Assembly (NCBI RefSeq): GCF_000190595.1
Contig: NC_015167.1
Span: 2,836,501-2,900,500, forward strand
Length of the DNA: 64,000 nt
Origin: Cellulophaga lytica DSM 7489
GTDB lineage: Bacteria > Bacteroidota > Bacteroidia > Flavobacteriales > Flavobacteriaceae
Direction of reading: 5' to 3'
This document shows positions 17,781-26,624 of the stretch, in pieces. The position numbers were made by a program, and so were the translations under genes. Position 1 is the first letter of the stretch; each line of letters opens with the position of its first letter. The notes beneath the pieces are model-generated. The model had not been told where the DNA came from, made no database searches, and saw only the letters and a list, made by a program, of their open reading frames with translations.

Positions 17781-18740
17781 ATGTCAGATACAATAGAAAG
17801 AATTAAATGTCTTATTATAGGCTCTGGACCAGCAGGATATACAGCAGCAATTTATGCTTCTAGAGCAGATCTAAAGCCAGTAATGTACACAGGTATGGAG
17901 CCGGGCGGACAATTAACAACTACTACAGAAGTAGATAATTTTCCAGGGTATCCAGAAGGTATAGATGGGCCAACAATGATGACGCAATTGCAAGCGCAAG
18001 CAGAACGTTTTGGTACAGAAGTAAGAATAGGTATGGTTACAGCGGTAGAGTTTAATGAAACTGTTGGTGGTATACATAAAGTAACTGTAGATAACTCTAA
18101 AACTATAGAGGCAGAAACAGTTATTATTTCTACAGGTGCAACAGCAAAATATTTAGGATTAGAGAGTGAGCAACGTTTACGTGGAGGTGGTGTATCTGCA
18201 TGTGCTGTTTGTGATGGCTTCTTTTACAAAGGGCAAGATGTAGCTATTGTTGGGGCAGGAGATACGGCTGCAGAGGAGGCATCATACTTAGCTAACATTT
18301 GTAACAATGTTACTATGCTTGTTCGTAGAGATGAGATGCGTGCTTCTAAAGCTATGCAACATAGAGTTAATAGTATTTCTAATATTACTGTAAAATATAA
18401 CACAGAGGTAGATGAAGTATTGGGAGAACAAGTGGTAGAAGGTTTACGTATGGTAAACAACCAAACTCAAGAAAAAGAAGATATAGCTATTACAGGTCTT
18501 TTTATTGCCATTGGTCACAAACCAAATACAGACATATTTAAAGGACAATTAGATATGGATGAAACAGGCTATTTAATTACAGAAGGTAAGTCTACAAAAA
18601 CAAATATACCCGGTGTATTTGCAAGTGGAGATGTACAAGATAAAGAATATAGACAAGCGGTTACTGCTGCGGGTACAGGTTGTATGGCGGCATTAGATGC
18701 AGAACGCTATTTAGCTAGCTTAGAGGAGATAGCCCAATAG
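17781..18740 (+). CDS. trxB: Thioredoxin reductase (NADPH)
   Basis: A 319-residue flavoprotein that reduces thioredoxin with NADPH in the cytoplasm. It has the FAD motif IIGSGPAGYTAAIYASRA (12-29), the redox-active pair C141-A-V-C144 in SACAVCDGF, the NADPH motif VAIVGAGDTAAEEA and the C-terminal GVFASGDVQD. Length is typical. TACATTTG at 17744-17751 could be its -7 element. It is monocistronic, ending in a strong terminator. Confidence 0.97.
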   Translation: MSDTIERIKCLIIGSGPAGYTAAIYASRADLKPVMYTGMEPGGQLTTTTEVDNFPGYPEGIDGPTMMTQLQAQAERFGTEVRIGMVTAVEFNETVGGIHKVTVDNSKTIEAETVIISTGATAKYLGLESEQRLRGGGVSACAVCDGFFYKGQDVAIVGAGDTAAEEASYLANICNNVTMLVRRDEMRASKAMQHRVNSISNITVKYNTEVDEVLGEQVVEGLRMVNNQTQEKEDIAITGLFIAIGHKPNTDIFKGQLDMDETGYLITEGKSTKTNIPGVFASGDVQDKEYRQAVTAAGTGCMAALDAERYLASLEEIAQ

Positions 18741-18750
18741 TCATAATTTT

Positions 18751-18791
18751 ACAAAAAAAAGAGCTGCAGTAATGCAGCTCTTTTTTTTTGT
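18751..18791 (+). terminator. Terminator after trxB
   Basis: A GC-containing stem GAGCTGCA/TGCAGCTC with a GTAA loop, extended by A8 and T9 runs, 10 bases past the trxB stop. Confidence 0.9.
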
Positions 18792-19029
18792 AAAATTAAC
18801 ACATGTTTATACCTGTATTGTTAAATGTTTATATTGTCATAAACACAATAATTTAGTATATTTTATGATAATTGTTTTGATTATTGGGTTTTTTTATAGT
18901 GTTTTTGTACGAAAAAACCTGTTTAATTAAGAATTGTTTAATATTAAGGAGTTTATTAATTTGATTTATTGATTTTTTTATTGACTTTAGTTTATCCTAA
19001 CTAATTTATTAATCAAAAACTCAATTTTT

Positions 19030-22000
19030 ATGAAAAACACATTAGTATTACTCTTTAGTGTGCTTTTTACAACCATTGCTTATTCTCAACAAATTTCAGG
19101 TACTGTTACAGACAGTGAGGGAATTCCGTTATTAGGGGTTACAATAGTTGTAAAAGGTACACAAAATGGAACCACAACAGATTTTGATGGCAAATATATA
19201 ATTGATGCCAAACAGTCAGATGTATTGAAGTTTTCCTATATAGGAATGTTACCGAAAGAAATAACGGTAGAGGCAACATCTGTAATTAATGTTACTTTAG
19301 AAGAAGATGCAAGTCTACTAGATGAAGTTGTTGTAACAGCTTTTGGTGTAGAGAAAAAAGAAAAATCTTTAGGATACTCTGTAACGCAAGTTAAATCTGA
19401 AGATTTAAACTTATCCGGACAAGCAAATGCCTTAGAAGCACTGCAAGGTAGGGTGGCAGGTGTACAAATTAATAGAACATCTGGTTCATCTGGTGGTGGT
19501 GTAGATATCCTTATTAGAGGGGTTACATCTGTAAATCCAGATCGTAGTAACCAGCCTTTAATTATTGTAGATGGTATCGCGTTAAATAATGATACTTTCT
19601 CTGGAAACGTGTCACCTAGTGCAGGGTCTAATTCACCTAGCAGCTCAGAGCAATTTAGTTTTTCTAATAGAGCAGGGGATATTAACCCAGAAGATATAGA
19701 AAGTTACAATGTATTAAAAGGAGCTGCCGCAACAGCACTTTATGGTGTAAGGGCTGCAAACGGAGCAATTGTAATTACTACAAAAAAAGGAAAAAAAGGA
19801 AAAGCAAAAATTAACTTTACAGCTTCTACAACCTTTAGAAATTTAGAAAAAACTCCAAATTTGCAAGAAACCTATAGAGAAGGATTTAGCGGAGCGCCTA
19901 GAACTTTATATGATCCAGATTCAGATACTGGTTTTAATAGAGTTCAAAACGCAACTTCGTTTTATTCTTGGGGACCTAAGTATACAGAAGACTCATATAC
20001 ACTAGAGTCAGGTGAAATAGTAGATTTATCTAACGATCAGTTTTACAGTCCGTATGATTTATTTAAAACAGGGGTAAATACTCAGGTTAATTTAAATATT
20101 AGTGGAGCAACAGATAAAATGGATTATTTCTTTTCTGTAGGTAACAACAGTGAAGAAGGTATATTACCAGGAACCTATTATGATAAAACAAATTTTAGAC
20201 TTAAAAGTGGGTATCAAGTTACAGACAATTTTAGTATAAATACATCTATATCTTACTCTAAATCTGGCGGTAACAGAGGAAACTCAGGAGATAAGTCTGT
20301 TATGAGTTCTTTATCCTATTACTCTGGTACATTTCCTATAAATGATTATCAAAATCCAGATGGTACGCAACGTAACTATACATTTGGAATCATAGATAAT
20401 CCAAGGTATTTTATAGAAAAAAGTAGCTTATATGATGATGTAAATCGTTGGGTTGGTAATGCAATATTTAAGTATTCACCTAAAGATTGGTTAAATATTA
20501 CGTATTCTGCGCAGGTAGATAATTATTCAGATCAGAGAAACCGTTTTGTTCCAGCAGATTTAGATGTTGGTACACAAGTAGGTGGTTTTATTGTAAATCA
20601 GAATATAAATTTTACAGCACTAGAATCTAACTTTTTAGTTGCAATGAACAAAGATTGGTCTGATGATTTTAGAACAGATCTTACTTTAGGTCATCAAGTA
20701 TCAGATACTAAAAGAGATTATGCAGATGTAAGAGGAGAAACATTAAATGTACCAGGCATAAATGAACTTGGTAATACTATAAATACTTTTGCTAATGAGA
20801 GTGTTACTCAGTTACGTAATGTTGGTGTATTTGGAGAACTTAAACTGAGTTATTTAGATAAGTTATTTTTAACAGTTACAGGTCGTAATGATTGGGTTTC
20901 TACCTTGCCAAAAGATAATAGATCTTTCTTTTATCCTTCAGTAAGTTTAGCTTATGATATTTCTGATGTTTTTGGAGATAATGATGTGTTTACTTTTGGT
21001 AAACTTAGAGCATCATGGGCTGAAGTAGGTAAAGGACCATTATTTGGTCAAGTGGGTCATTATTTTGTGGTAGACGGAGACTTCCCTTTTGGAGGAGCGG
21101 GTGGTTACAGATCTAGTACAGCTTTAGGAGATTTAGATATTGTCCCAGAAAGAAATCAATCTACAGAAATAGGAGCAGATTTAAGGTTTTTGAAAAACCG
21201 TATACGCTTAGACTATGCATATTATAAAACCAGAGTTAAGGATCAAATTTTTGGCGTAGGAACAGCGTATTCTTCAGGTATATCTAGAATTGTTAGAAAC
21301 GCAGGTGATTTTGAAGTGTTTGGACACGAATTTTTATTAAGTGCAGATATTATAAAATCTAAAGATTTTAACTGGGAAGTAGTTTTAAATTGGTCTACTA
21401 GTGAAGGAAAAGTATTAGATATACCAGATGATATAGAAAGCATAATTTTTGCAGATTCTGGTTTTGCAGGTGTAACATCAGAAATTAGAGAAGGTGATAA
21501 AATGGGTTCTTTATACGGATGGAAATGGCGTTATGAAAACGGTGAGCGTTATATTGATGCTAATGGTAAACCAGAAATAGACTTCACAGAACGCCAAAAA
21601 GTAGGTAATGCTTTTCCAGACTATATTACATCTTTAGCTAATAGTTTTAAATGGAAAAATTTAGGGTTTAACTTTTTGTTAGAATATAAAAAAGGAGGAG
21701 ATATTTATGACGCAGGAAGAAGAAACTCTATTAGAAATGGTATACTTGAAGTTACAGAATTTAGAGACGAAACCACTGTTCTAAGTGGAGTTATGGATGA
21801 TGGAAATGGTGGTTTTATACCAAACACAACAGAGGTTTTAATAGATCAAAACTACTATCGTAGTTCTACAGATTACAACAGAGCTTCAGAAATTTTAGTA
21901 CAAGATGCATCTTGGGTAAAGCTCAGAAATATTGGGGTAACATATGATTTGCCATTAAAATTTATAGAAAAAATACATTTAGATAGATTTTCTGTGACTG

Positions 22001-22152
22001 CTAGTGCCCAAAATATTTTAGTATGGACACCTTATGATGGGTATGACCCAGAAGGAAACCAATACAGTGCAGGTAGTAATGTATATGGTTTCACAGGTCT
22101 AAATATTCCTTTGTCTCAAAGTTATAGTTTTGGTATTAATGTAGGATTTTAA
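19030..22152 (+). CDS. SusC/RagA family TonB-dependent outer-membrane transporter (second locus)
   Basis: A 1040-residue TonB-linked transporter with a signal peptide (cut near TIAYSQQ), a carboxypeptidase-regulatory-like domain (about 22-100), a TonB plug (about 105-255, with QPLIIVDGIALNNDTF and ALYGVRAANGAIVITTKKGK) and a beta-barrel ending FGINVGF. It is distinct from the first SusC. The partner SusD starts 8 bp after its stop. Neighbouring genes handle peptides rather than sugars, so it may import peptides as RagA does, but this is inference. Confidence 0.95.
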   Translation: MKNTLVLLFSVLFTTIAYSQQISGTVTDSEGIPLLGVTIVVKGTQNGTTTDFDGKYIIDAKQSDVLKFSYIGMLPKEITVEATSVINVTLEEDASLLDEVVVTAFGVEKKEKSLGYSVTQVKSEDLNLSGQANALEALQGRVAGVQINRTSGSSGGGVDILIRGVTSVNPDRSNQPLIIVDGIALNNDTFSGNVSPSAGSNSPSSSEQFSFSNRAGDINPEDIESYNVLKGAAATALYGVRAANGAIVITTKKGKKGKAKINFTASTTFRNLEKTPNLQETYREGFSGAPRTLYDPDSDTGFNRVQNATSFYSWGPKYTEDSYTLESGEIVDLSNDQFYSPYDLFKTGVNTQVNLNISGATDKMDYFFSVGNNSEEGILPGTYYDKTNFRLKSGYQVTDNFSINTSISYSKSGGNRGNSGDKSVMSSLSYYSGTFPINDYQNPDGTQRNYTFGIIDNPRYFIEKSSLYDDVNRWVGNAIFKYSPKDWLNITYSAQVDNYSDQRNRFVPADLDVGTQVGGFIVNQNINFTALESNFLVAMNKDWSDDFRTDLTLGHQVSDTKRDYADVRGETLNVPGINELGNTINTFANESVTQLRNVGVFGELKLSYLDKLFLTVTGRNDWVSTLPKDNRSFFYPSVSLAYDISDVFGDNDVFTFGKLRASWAEVGKGPLFGQVGHYFVVDGDFPFGGAGGYRSSTALGDLDIVPERNQSTEIGADLRFLKNRIRLDYAYYKTRVKDQIFGVGTAYSSGISRIVRNAGDFEVFGHEFLLSADIIKSKDFNWEVVLNWSTSEGKVLDIPDDIESIIFADSGFAGVTSEIREGDKMGSLYGWKWRYENGERYIDANGKPEIDFTERQKVGNAFPDYITSLANSFKWKNLGFNFLLEYKKGGDIYDAGRRNSIRNGILEVTEFRDETTVLSGVMDDGNGGFIPNTTEVLIDQNYYRSSTDYNRASEILVQDASWVKLRNIGVTYDLPLKFIEKIHLDRFSVTASAQNILVWTPYDGYDPEGNQYSAGSNVYGFTGLNIPLSQSYSFGINVGF

Positions 22153-22160
22153 AAATAGAT

Positions 22161-23645
22161 ATGATGAGAAAATATATATATAAAATAATAATATTATCGC
22201 TATTTATAACTGTATTTACAGCTTGTAGTGATGATTATTTTGATGTGAATACGCCTTCTAATACAGCTAAATTAGATCAGTTGCGTATGCAAGACTTGTT
22301 AGCGCCAGTTATACATAGTACAATGGAAGGGCAACGCTCTGCCGAATTATCTTTTGGAAATTATGTGCAAAACTTTGTTTTTCAGGGTGGAGGTGCAGCA
22401 GGACAAACAACAGCTAGTGGTTTATGGACACAAGTATACTTGTATATTTTGCCAAACATAGACGCTATTAATGAAAAAGCAGTAGAAAATGGTGCAGTAC
22501 ATTATAAAGCTGTTGCAGATATATTAACTGCTATAAATTTAGGTATTGCTACAGATACTTGGGATAATATTCCGTATTCTGATGCTACAGATGGTCCTGA
22601 TAATAATTTTCCTGCTTTTGATACACAAGAGCAAATTTATGCAAGTATATTTTCATTATTAGATAACGCAATTAATGCTTTAGAAGGTCCAGATGATTCT
22701 GGTTTTACATTAGGTAGTGAAGATTTAATATATGGAGGTGATACCGATAAGTGGTTAAGAGCGGCATATACAATTAAGGCTCGTTATCAATTACATTTGG
22801 TACAAAAAGGAGAAACAACAGCTGCAGATGTTTTAACAACCATTGCTAATGGCTTTACTTCTTCAGAAGATGATTTTTTAATGTATTATGATGATAAAAA
22901 TATAAACCCATGGTATTCTGCAGAGGTTTTAGCTAAAAATACAGGAAATGCTCATAATGATATTGCCAGTCAGTTGGTTAGTTCTATGAATGGAGATTAC
23001 TTTCCTTTTGAGAGTGGTACAGTTAGTATTGACCCAAGATTGCCAATTTTTGCAGATAATGGAGGAGAAGTAGAATGGAAAGGTTATGTTAGTGGTAGTG
23101 TAGGCTTAGCTCCAGATGGTACAGATGCAAATACAGGTTTTGCTGTAGATGGCTTTTACACTAGTATAGATGCTCCTTTAATGCTTATAAGCTACGCAGA
23201 GGCTATGTTTATAAAAGCTGAAGCTGCTTTTTTAGCTAATGGAGGTAATGCTACAAGTATTGGTACAACAACAGATGCCTATAACGCATATTTAGATGGT
23301 ATAACTGCTAGTATGCAAATGTATGGTGTAGATGGTACAGATTATTTGGCAGATACAGCTATTAATGTTGGCGAAAGCAATTTAATGTTACAACATATAA
23401 TGAAAGAGAAGTATATACATAATTTTTTAAACCCAGAAACTTTTGTAGATTTTAGACGCTATAATTTTTCTGATGAGGTTTTTAAAGGGTTAACTATTAG
23501 AGAAGAAGAAGCTAGTGATGATAACGAATATTTTGGCCAATGGTTTAGAAGGGCAGAATACCCATCTTCTGAAGTTAATAGAAATGAAGAAAACGTATTG
23601 TTAAACCAACAAACACCGGTTACTCCTGTTTGGTGGGATAACTAA
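22161..23645 (+). CDS. SusD/RagB family nutrient-binding lipoprotein (second locus)
   Basis: A 494-residue lipoprotein with Cys22 (TVFTACSDDYFDVN). It lacks the classic SusD C-terminal pattern and instead reads like the SusD-like group 2 family: RMQDLLAPVIHSTMEGQ, TAINLGIATDTWDNIPYSDA, MLISYAEAMFIKAEAAF and EKYIHNFLNPETFVDFRRY. It pairs with the upstream SusC. Such lids can bind peptides as well as glycans. ATGATG at the start leaves the exact first Met open. Confidence 0.92.
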   Translation: MMRKYIYKIIILSLFITVFTACSDDYFDVNTPSNTAKLDQLRMQDLLAPVIHSTMEGQRSAELSFGNYVQNFVFQGGGAAGQTTASGLWTQVYLYILPNIDAINEKAVENGAVHYKAVADILTAINLGIATDTWDNIPYSDATDGPDNNFPAFDTQEQIYASIFSLLDNAINALEGPDDSGFTLGSEDLIYGGDTDKWLRAAYTIKARYQLHLVQKGETTAADVLTTIANGFTSSEDDFLMYYDDKNINPWYSAEVLAKNTGNAHNDIASQLVSSMNGDYFPFESGTVSIDPRLPIFADNGGEVEWKGYVSGSVGLAPDGTDANTGFAVDGFYTSIDAPLMLISYAEAMFIKAEAAFLANGGNATSIGTTTDAYNAYLDGITASMQMYGVDGTDYLADTAINVGESNLMLQHIMKEKYIHNFLNPETFVDFRRYNFSDEVFKGLTIREEEASDDNEYFGQWFRRAEYPSSEVNRNEENVLLNQQTPVTPVWWDN

Positions 23646-23655
23646 ATAACTAAAC

Positions 23656-24702
23656 TTAATTAGTAAAAAGGGTATTAATAAGTGTAACAATCTTATTAAT
23701 ATCCTTTTTTTTATGATGTGCACTTAGTACAATTCGGCTCATTGTTGGCGAGTCTTTTTCTGGGTAATTAAAGCTTGTAACTATAATATTATGTTTTTTT
23801 AAATAGGCTGTTATTTTTTGATCAGTATACGTAAAAGCTGCATGGTTTGGCATATAACTAAACAAGTTTTTGTTATTTAAACCGTTTAAAAAAAGCTGTA
23901 TATTATTCTGTAATTTTTGTTGTCTTTTTTTATAAATAGTTTGTGCGGATAATAGCGTGGCAATATTTGCAGGTGTAGCAGGACTAGCACCTCCAAAAAA
24001 AGCAGTGGTTTTTAGTTCTTTTATTCTTTTTGCTGTGCTAAAAATAGCTCCTGCTTGCACAGCAAAACCTTTACCAAGTGAACTACATACTATAAGTTCT
24101 TTTACACCTAAATTATTTAGTTGTGCATAACAACCTTTGCCATTATTTAAAGGTAGACCAAGTGTGTGTGAGTCATCTGCAACAACAATTATATTTTGCA
24201 ATGGTAATTGCTGCAACCCTTTAAAATATGGGTAGTTTAAGCCATAAAAATCCAAACTATCTAAAAAAACTACGGGAGTAGTATTAGATTTTTTAATATG
24301 ATTTTCTACTGCAGTAACTAAATCACTATAACTTGCATAATTGCTAGAGTTGTTTTGATGTAGAGCGGTGTGAGAATTTGGCGCATAAAATAAACTATGT
24401 CCTTTTGCTTTAAGGTAATTGCAAACTAACTGCCCTGCTAAATAGCCAGAAGAAACAGTTACACAAGATTCACTTTGTACAAGTTTAGCAAGGTAATTTT
24501 CTGTTTTTTTATAGATATCAATTTTAATATTAGATTTTCTAGACGCTCCATAATTGGTACCATACTTTTTAATGTTTTTTAAGTATGTTTTTAAAAATTT
24601 TTTATGCTTTTGAAGCCCTAAATAAGCAGTTCCGCCAAAATATAATTTTTTAGAACCATCTACATTAATTTTTCTACCAGGAAATGTAGTAACGTATGTC
24701 AT
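23656..24702 (-). CDS. PLP-dependent aminotransferase class I/II-fold enzyme, AONS/KBL-like
   Basis: A 348-residue fold-type I PLP enzyme of the alpha-oxoamine synthase group (8-amino-7-oxononanoate synthase, Gly C-acetyltransferase). The PLP-anchoring Asp is D176 in VVADDSHTLG and the Schiff-base Lys is K211 in CSSLGKGFAVQAG. It is shorter than BioF (about 385-390 residues), mostly at the N-terminus, so a true biotin role is doubtful. Its ATG overlaps the stop of the dipeptide epimerase by 1 base (TAATG), so the two are coupled. A terminator hairpin lies inside its last codons. The reaction is unknown; a step in peptide or amino-acid metabolism fits. Confidence 0.75.
   Translation of the reverse strand: MTYVTTFPGRKINVDGSKKLYFGGTAYLGLQKHKKFLKTYLKNIKKYGTNYGASRKSNIKIDIYKKTENYLAKLVQSESCVTVSSGYLAGQLVCNYLKAKGHSLFYAPNSHTALHQNNSSNYASYSDLVTAVENHIKKSNTTPVVFLDSLDFYGLNYPYFKGLQQLPLQNIIVVADDSHTLGLPLNNGKGCYAQLNNLGVKELIVCSSLGKGFAVQAGAIFSTAKRIKELKTTAFFGGASPATPANIATLLSAQTIYKKRQQKLQNNIQLFLNGLNNKNLFSYMPNHAAFTYTDQKITAYLKKHNIIVTSFNYPEKDSPTMSRIVLSAHHKKKDINKIVTLINTLFTN
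23665..23709 (+). terminator. Terminator for the second SusC/SusD operon, embedded in the convergent PLP-enzyme gene
   Basis: An 18-bp stem (23665-23682 with 23692-23709, one G-T pair) with a 9-base loop, followed on the plus strand by more T. It lies just past the SusD stop at 23645 but inside the last codons of the PLP-enzyme gene, whose stop is at 23656-23658. Confidence 0.8.
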
Positions 24703-25712
24703 TATAATAATGTAATACCAGAACCTCCTGTATTAGGAAAAATTAAGTTTCCGTTTGGTTCTATTTTTATCCCTTTTGCAATGTCTTTACTCAAAAGCAT
24801 AGCACCATCCATATCTACATAATCTAATTGTGGTGTTAGTTGTGCTATTGCAGAAATACCAACAGATGACTCTGTCATACAACCAACCATAACTTTTAAC
24901 CCAAGTTCTTTTCCTTTTTTTATCATTCTAAGTGCAGGGGTTAGTCCGCCACATTTGGTTAGTTTTATGTTTATACCATTAAAATGGTAACCACATTGCT
25001 CTACGTCAGATTCTACAATACAGCTTTCATCAGCAATAACGGGCAATACACTAGCGTGCATTACTTGTTCCATACCCGTCCAATCATCAGCTTTTAAGGG
25101 TTGCTCCAAAAACTCTACACCTAATTTTTTAAGTTCTGGTGCGTAACTTATGGTTTCTTCTGCAGTCCATGCGCAATTAGCATCTATCCTAAAAATGGCA
25201 TCAGAATATTTTCTTAGCTCTTTTACAATGGCAACATCTTGGTCTGTGCCTAGTTTTATTTTGTAAATAGGCCAAGGCTGTTCTTTCATTTTTGCAACCA
25301 TATTATCTATACTATCTATACCAATAGTAAAATTTGTAATAGGGTAGGAGCTATTATCTGTATTCCATATTTTATACAAAGGCTTGTTTAAAATTTTACC
25401 ATACAAATCGTGTGCAGCTAAATCTAGTGCACAAATAGCAAAGTTGCTTAAGTGTTTTTTATTTAAAAATTGATTAAAATCTTCAGGCGTGGTAAAAGTA
25501 TAGTTCTCAATTTCTGTTCGTATGCTTTCAATTTCTTGTTGCATACTCTCAAAAGTAATTTTGTAGTACGGGTTTGCTGTAGCTTCACCATAACCAACTT
25601 TATCATTTAAACCAAGACTTACCACCATACTGTCTTGAAAATTATGAGACTCTCTAGAAATACTAAATGTATGTTTTAGGGGAAGAACATACTTTGTTAA
25701 GGTTAAATTCAT
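24702..25712 (-). CDS. Dipeptide epimerase (L-Ala-D/L-Glu epimerase type, enolase superfamily)
   Basis: A 336-residue enolase-superfamily enzyme. Catalytic K-x-K is K151/K153 (YKIKLGT); metal ligands are D177 (RIDAN), E203 (LEQP) and D228 (ADES); the second acid/base lysine is in INIKLTKCGG (K250, K253). The D-x-D pair D300/D302 (VDMDGAM) is the element that binds the free amino group of dipeptides in L-Ala-D/L-Glu epimerases. It probably epimerises dipeptides from peptidoglycan or imported peptides. It is first in a two-gene operon with the PLP enzyme, convergent with the second SusC/SusD pair. Confidence 0.88.
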   Translation of the reverse strand: MNLTLTKYVLPLKHTFSISRESHNFQDSMVVSLGLNDKVGYGEATANPYYKITFESMQQEIESIRTEIENYTFTTPEDFNQFLNKKHLSNFAICALDLAAHDLYGKILNKPLYKIWNTDNSSYPITNFTIGIDSIDNMVAKMKEQPWPIYKIKLGTDQDVAIVKELRKYSDAIFRIDANCAWTAEETISYAPELKKLGVEFLEQPLKADDWTGMEQVMHASVLPVIADESCIVESDVEQCGYHFNGINIKLTKCGGLTPALRMIKKGKELGLKVMVGCMTESSVGISAIAQLTPQLDYVDMDGAMLLSKDIAKGIKIEPNGNLIFPNTGGSGITLL

Positions 25713-25804
25713 ATCAATATTTAAATTTATACTAATATAACAAGGTCAACCTTGTAAACAAAACAAGATTGACCTTAATAAAACGCTTTTAACATTTAAT
25801 TTTT

Positions 25805-26521
25805 TTATCTCTTTTTTACGCTGCCAGATGAAGATTTATTCTTTTTAACTGTAGCAGTACCACTGTACTTAATATCTGCACCACTACTTGCATCAGCTAT
25901 TAAAGAGTCAGACACATCTACACTAATATCTGCGCCGCTACTAGCATCTGCATCACAGGTTTTTGTTTTTAGTTCATAAGCATCAATATCAGACCCGCTA
26001 CTAGCATTTACAGTTAGGTTGTTTGTTTTACCACTTAACTTAATATCTGCTCCACTGCTACAATCAGCATTTACAGAGTTAGCAACTAAAGCTATTTGTA
26101 TATCTGCACCGCTACTGGCATTTAAATCTATTTCATTAGTCTCTATCTGAGATTCTGAAATTAATTCTGCTCCACTAGAGCTGTATAGTGCAGTAACTAC
26201 AGGTAATGTAACGTGTACGTTTTTTGTAGCTCTGCCAATATTTTCTATAGCGTGTATTTTAAGTTTACCGTCTTTAATATCTGTACCAATAAGGTCTATA
26301 ACATTTTCATCTGCCTCTACACGTATACTAAATTCTTTAGCTTGTGTAACATATACATTAATACCTTCTGATGCAGAAATACGCTCAAAACTTGTTGCTA
26401 CATCTCTGCTTTGCTCTGTTAATACTCCGTTTCCTTTTTTGCCGCTTCCTATGTTAAACGAACAAGAAGTAAATAGTAAACTTAATACTACTGCAATTGT
26501 AATTTTAGATAGTGTTGCCAT
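25805..26521 (-). CDS. GIN-domain (DUF2807) lipoprotein
   Basis: A 238-residue lipoprotein (Cys20 in LLFTSCSFNIGSG) of the head-GIN/DUF2807 family, which folds as a right-handed beta-solenoid. SSGADI and variants (SSGADIQIAL, SSGADIKLSG, SSGSDIDAYE, SSGADISVDV, SSGADIKYSG) recur at about 20-residue intervals between residues 115 and 230, one per solenoid turn. Function is unknown; an adhesin-like role has been proposed for the family. It is about 100 bp downstream of the PspC gene on the same strand and may be co-transcribed with it. Confidence 0.88.
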   Translation of the reverse strand: MATLSKITIAVVLSLLFTSCSFNIGSGKKGNGVLTEQSRDVATSFERISASEGINVYVTQAKEFSIRVEADENVIDLIGTDIKDGKLKIHAIENIGRATKNVHVTLPVVTALYSSSGAELISESQIETNEIDLNASSGADIQIALVANSVNADCSSGADIKLSGKTNNLTVNASSGSDIDAYELKTKTCDADASSGADISVDVSDSLIADASSGADIKYSGTATVKKNKSSSGSVKKR

Positions 26522-26624
26522 AATTGTTGTTTTTTGTTGATTGTGATGTAAAAGTCTATAAATGTTTGTGGTAAAACTAAATTTAAAGACTGAATTGTTG
26601 TTTTTTAGAACTGAATTGTAAGTT

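Noticed and set aside
25805-26521. Repeats in the GIN-domain gene as a DNA repeat element
   Set aside because: They follow the protein's SSGADI solenoid turns, so they are coding repeats.
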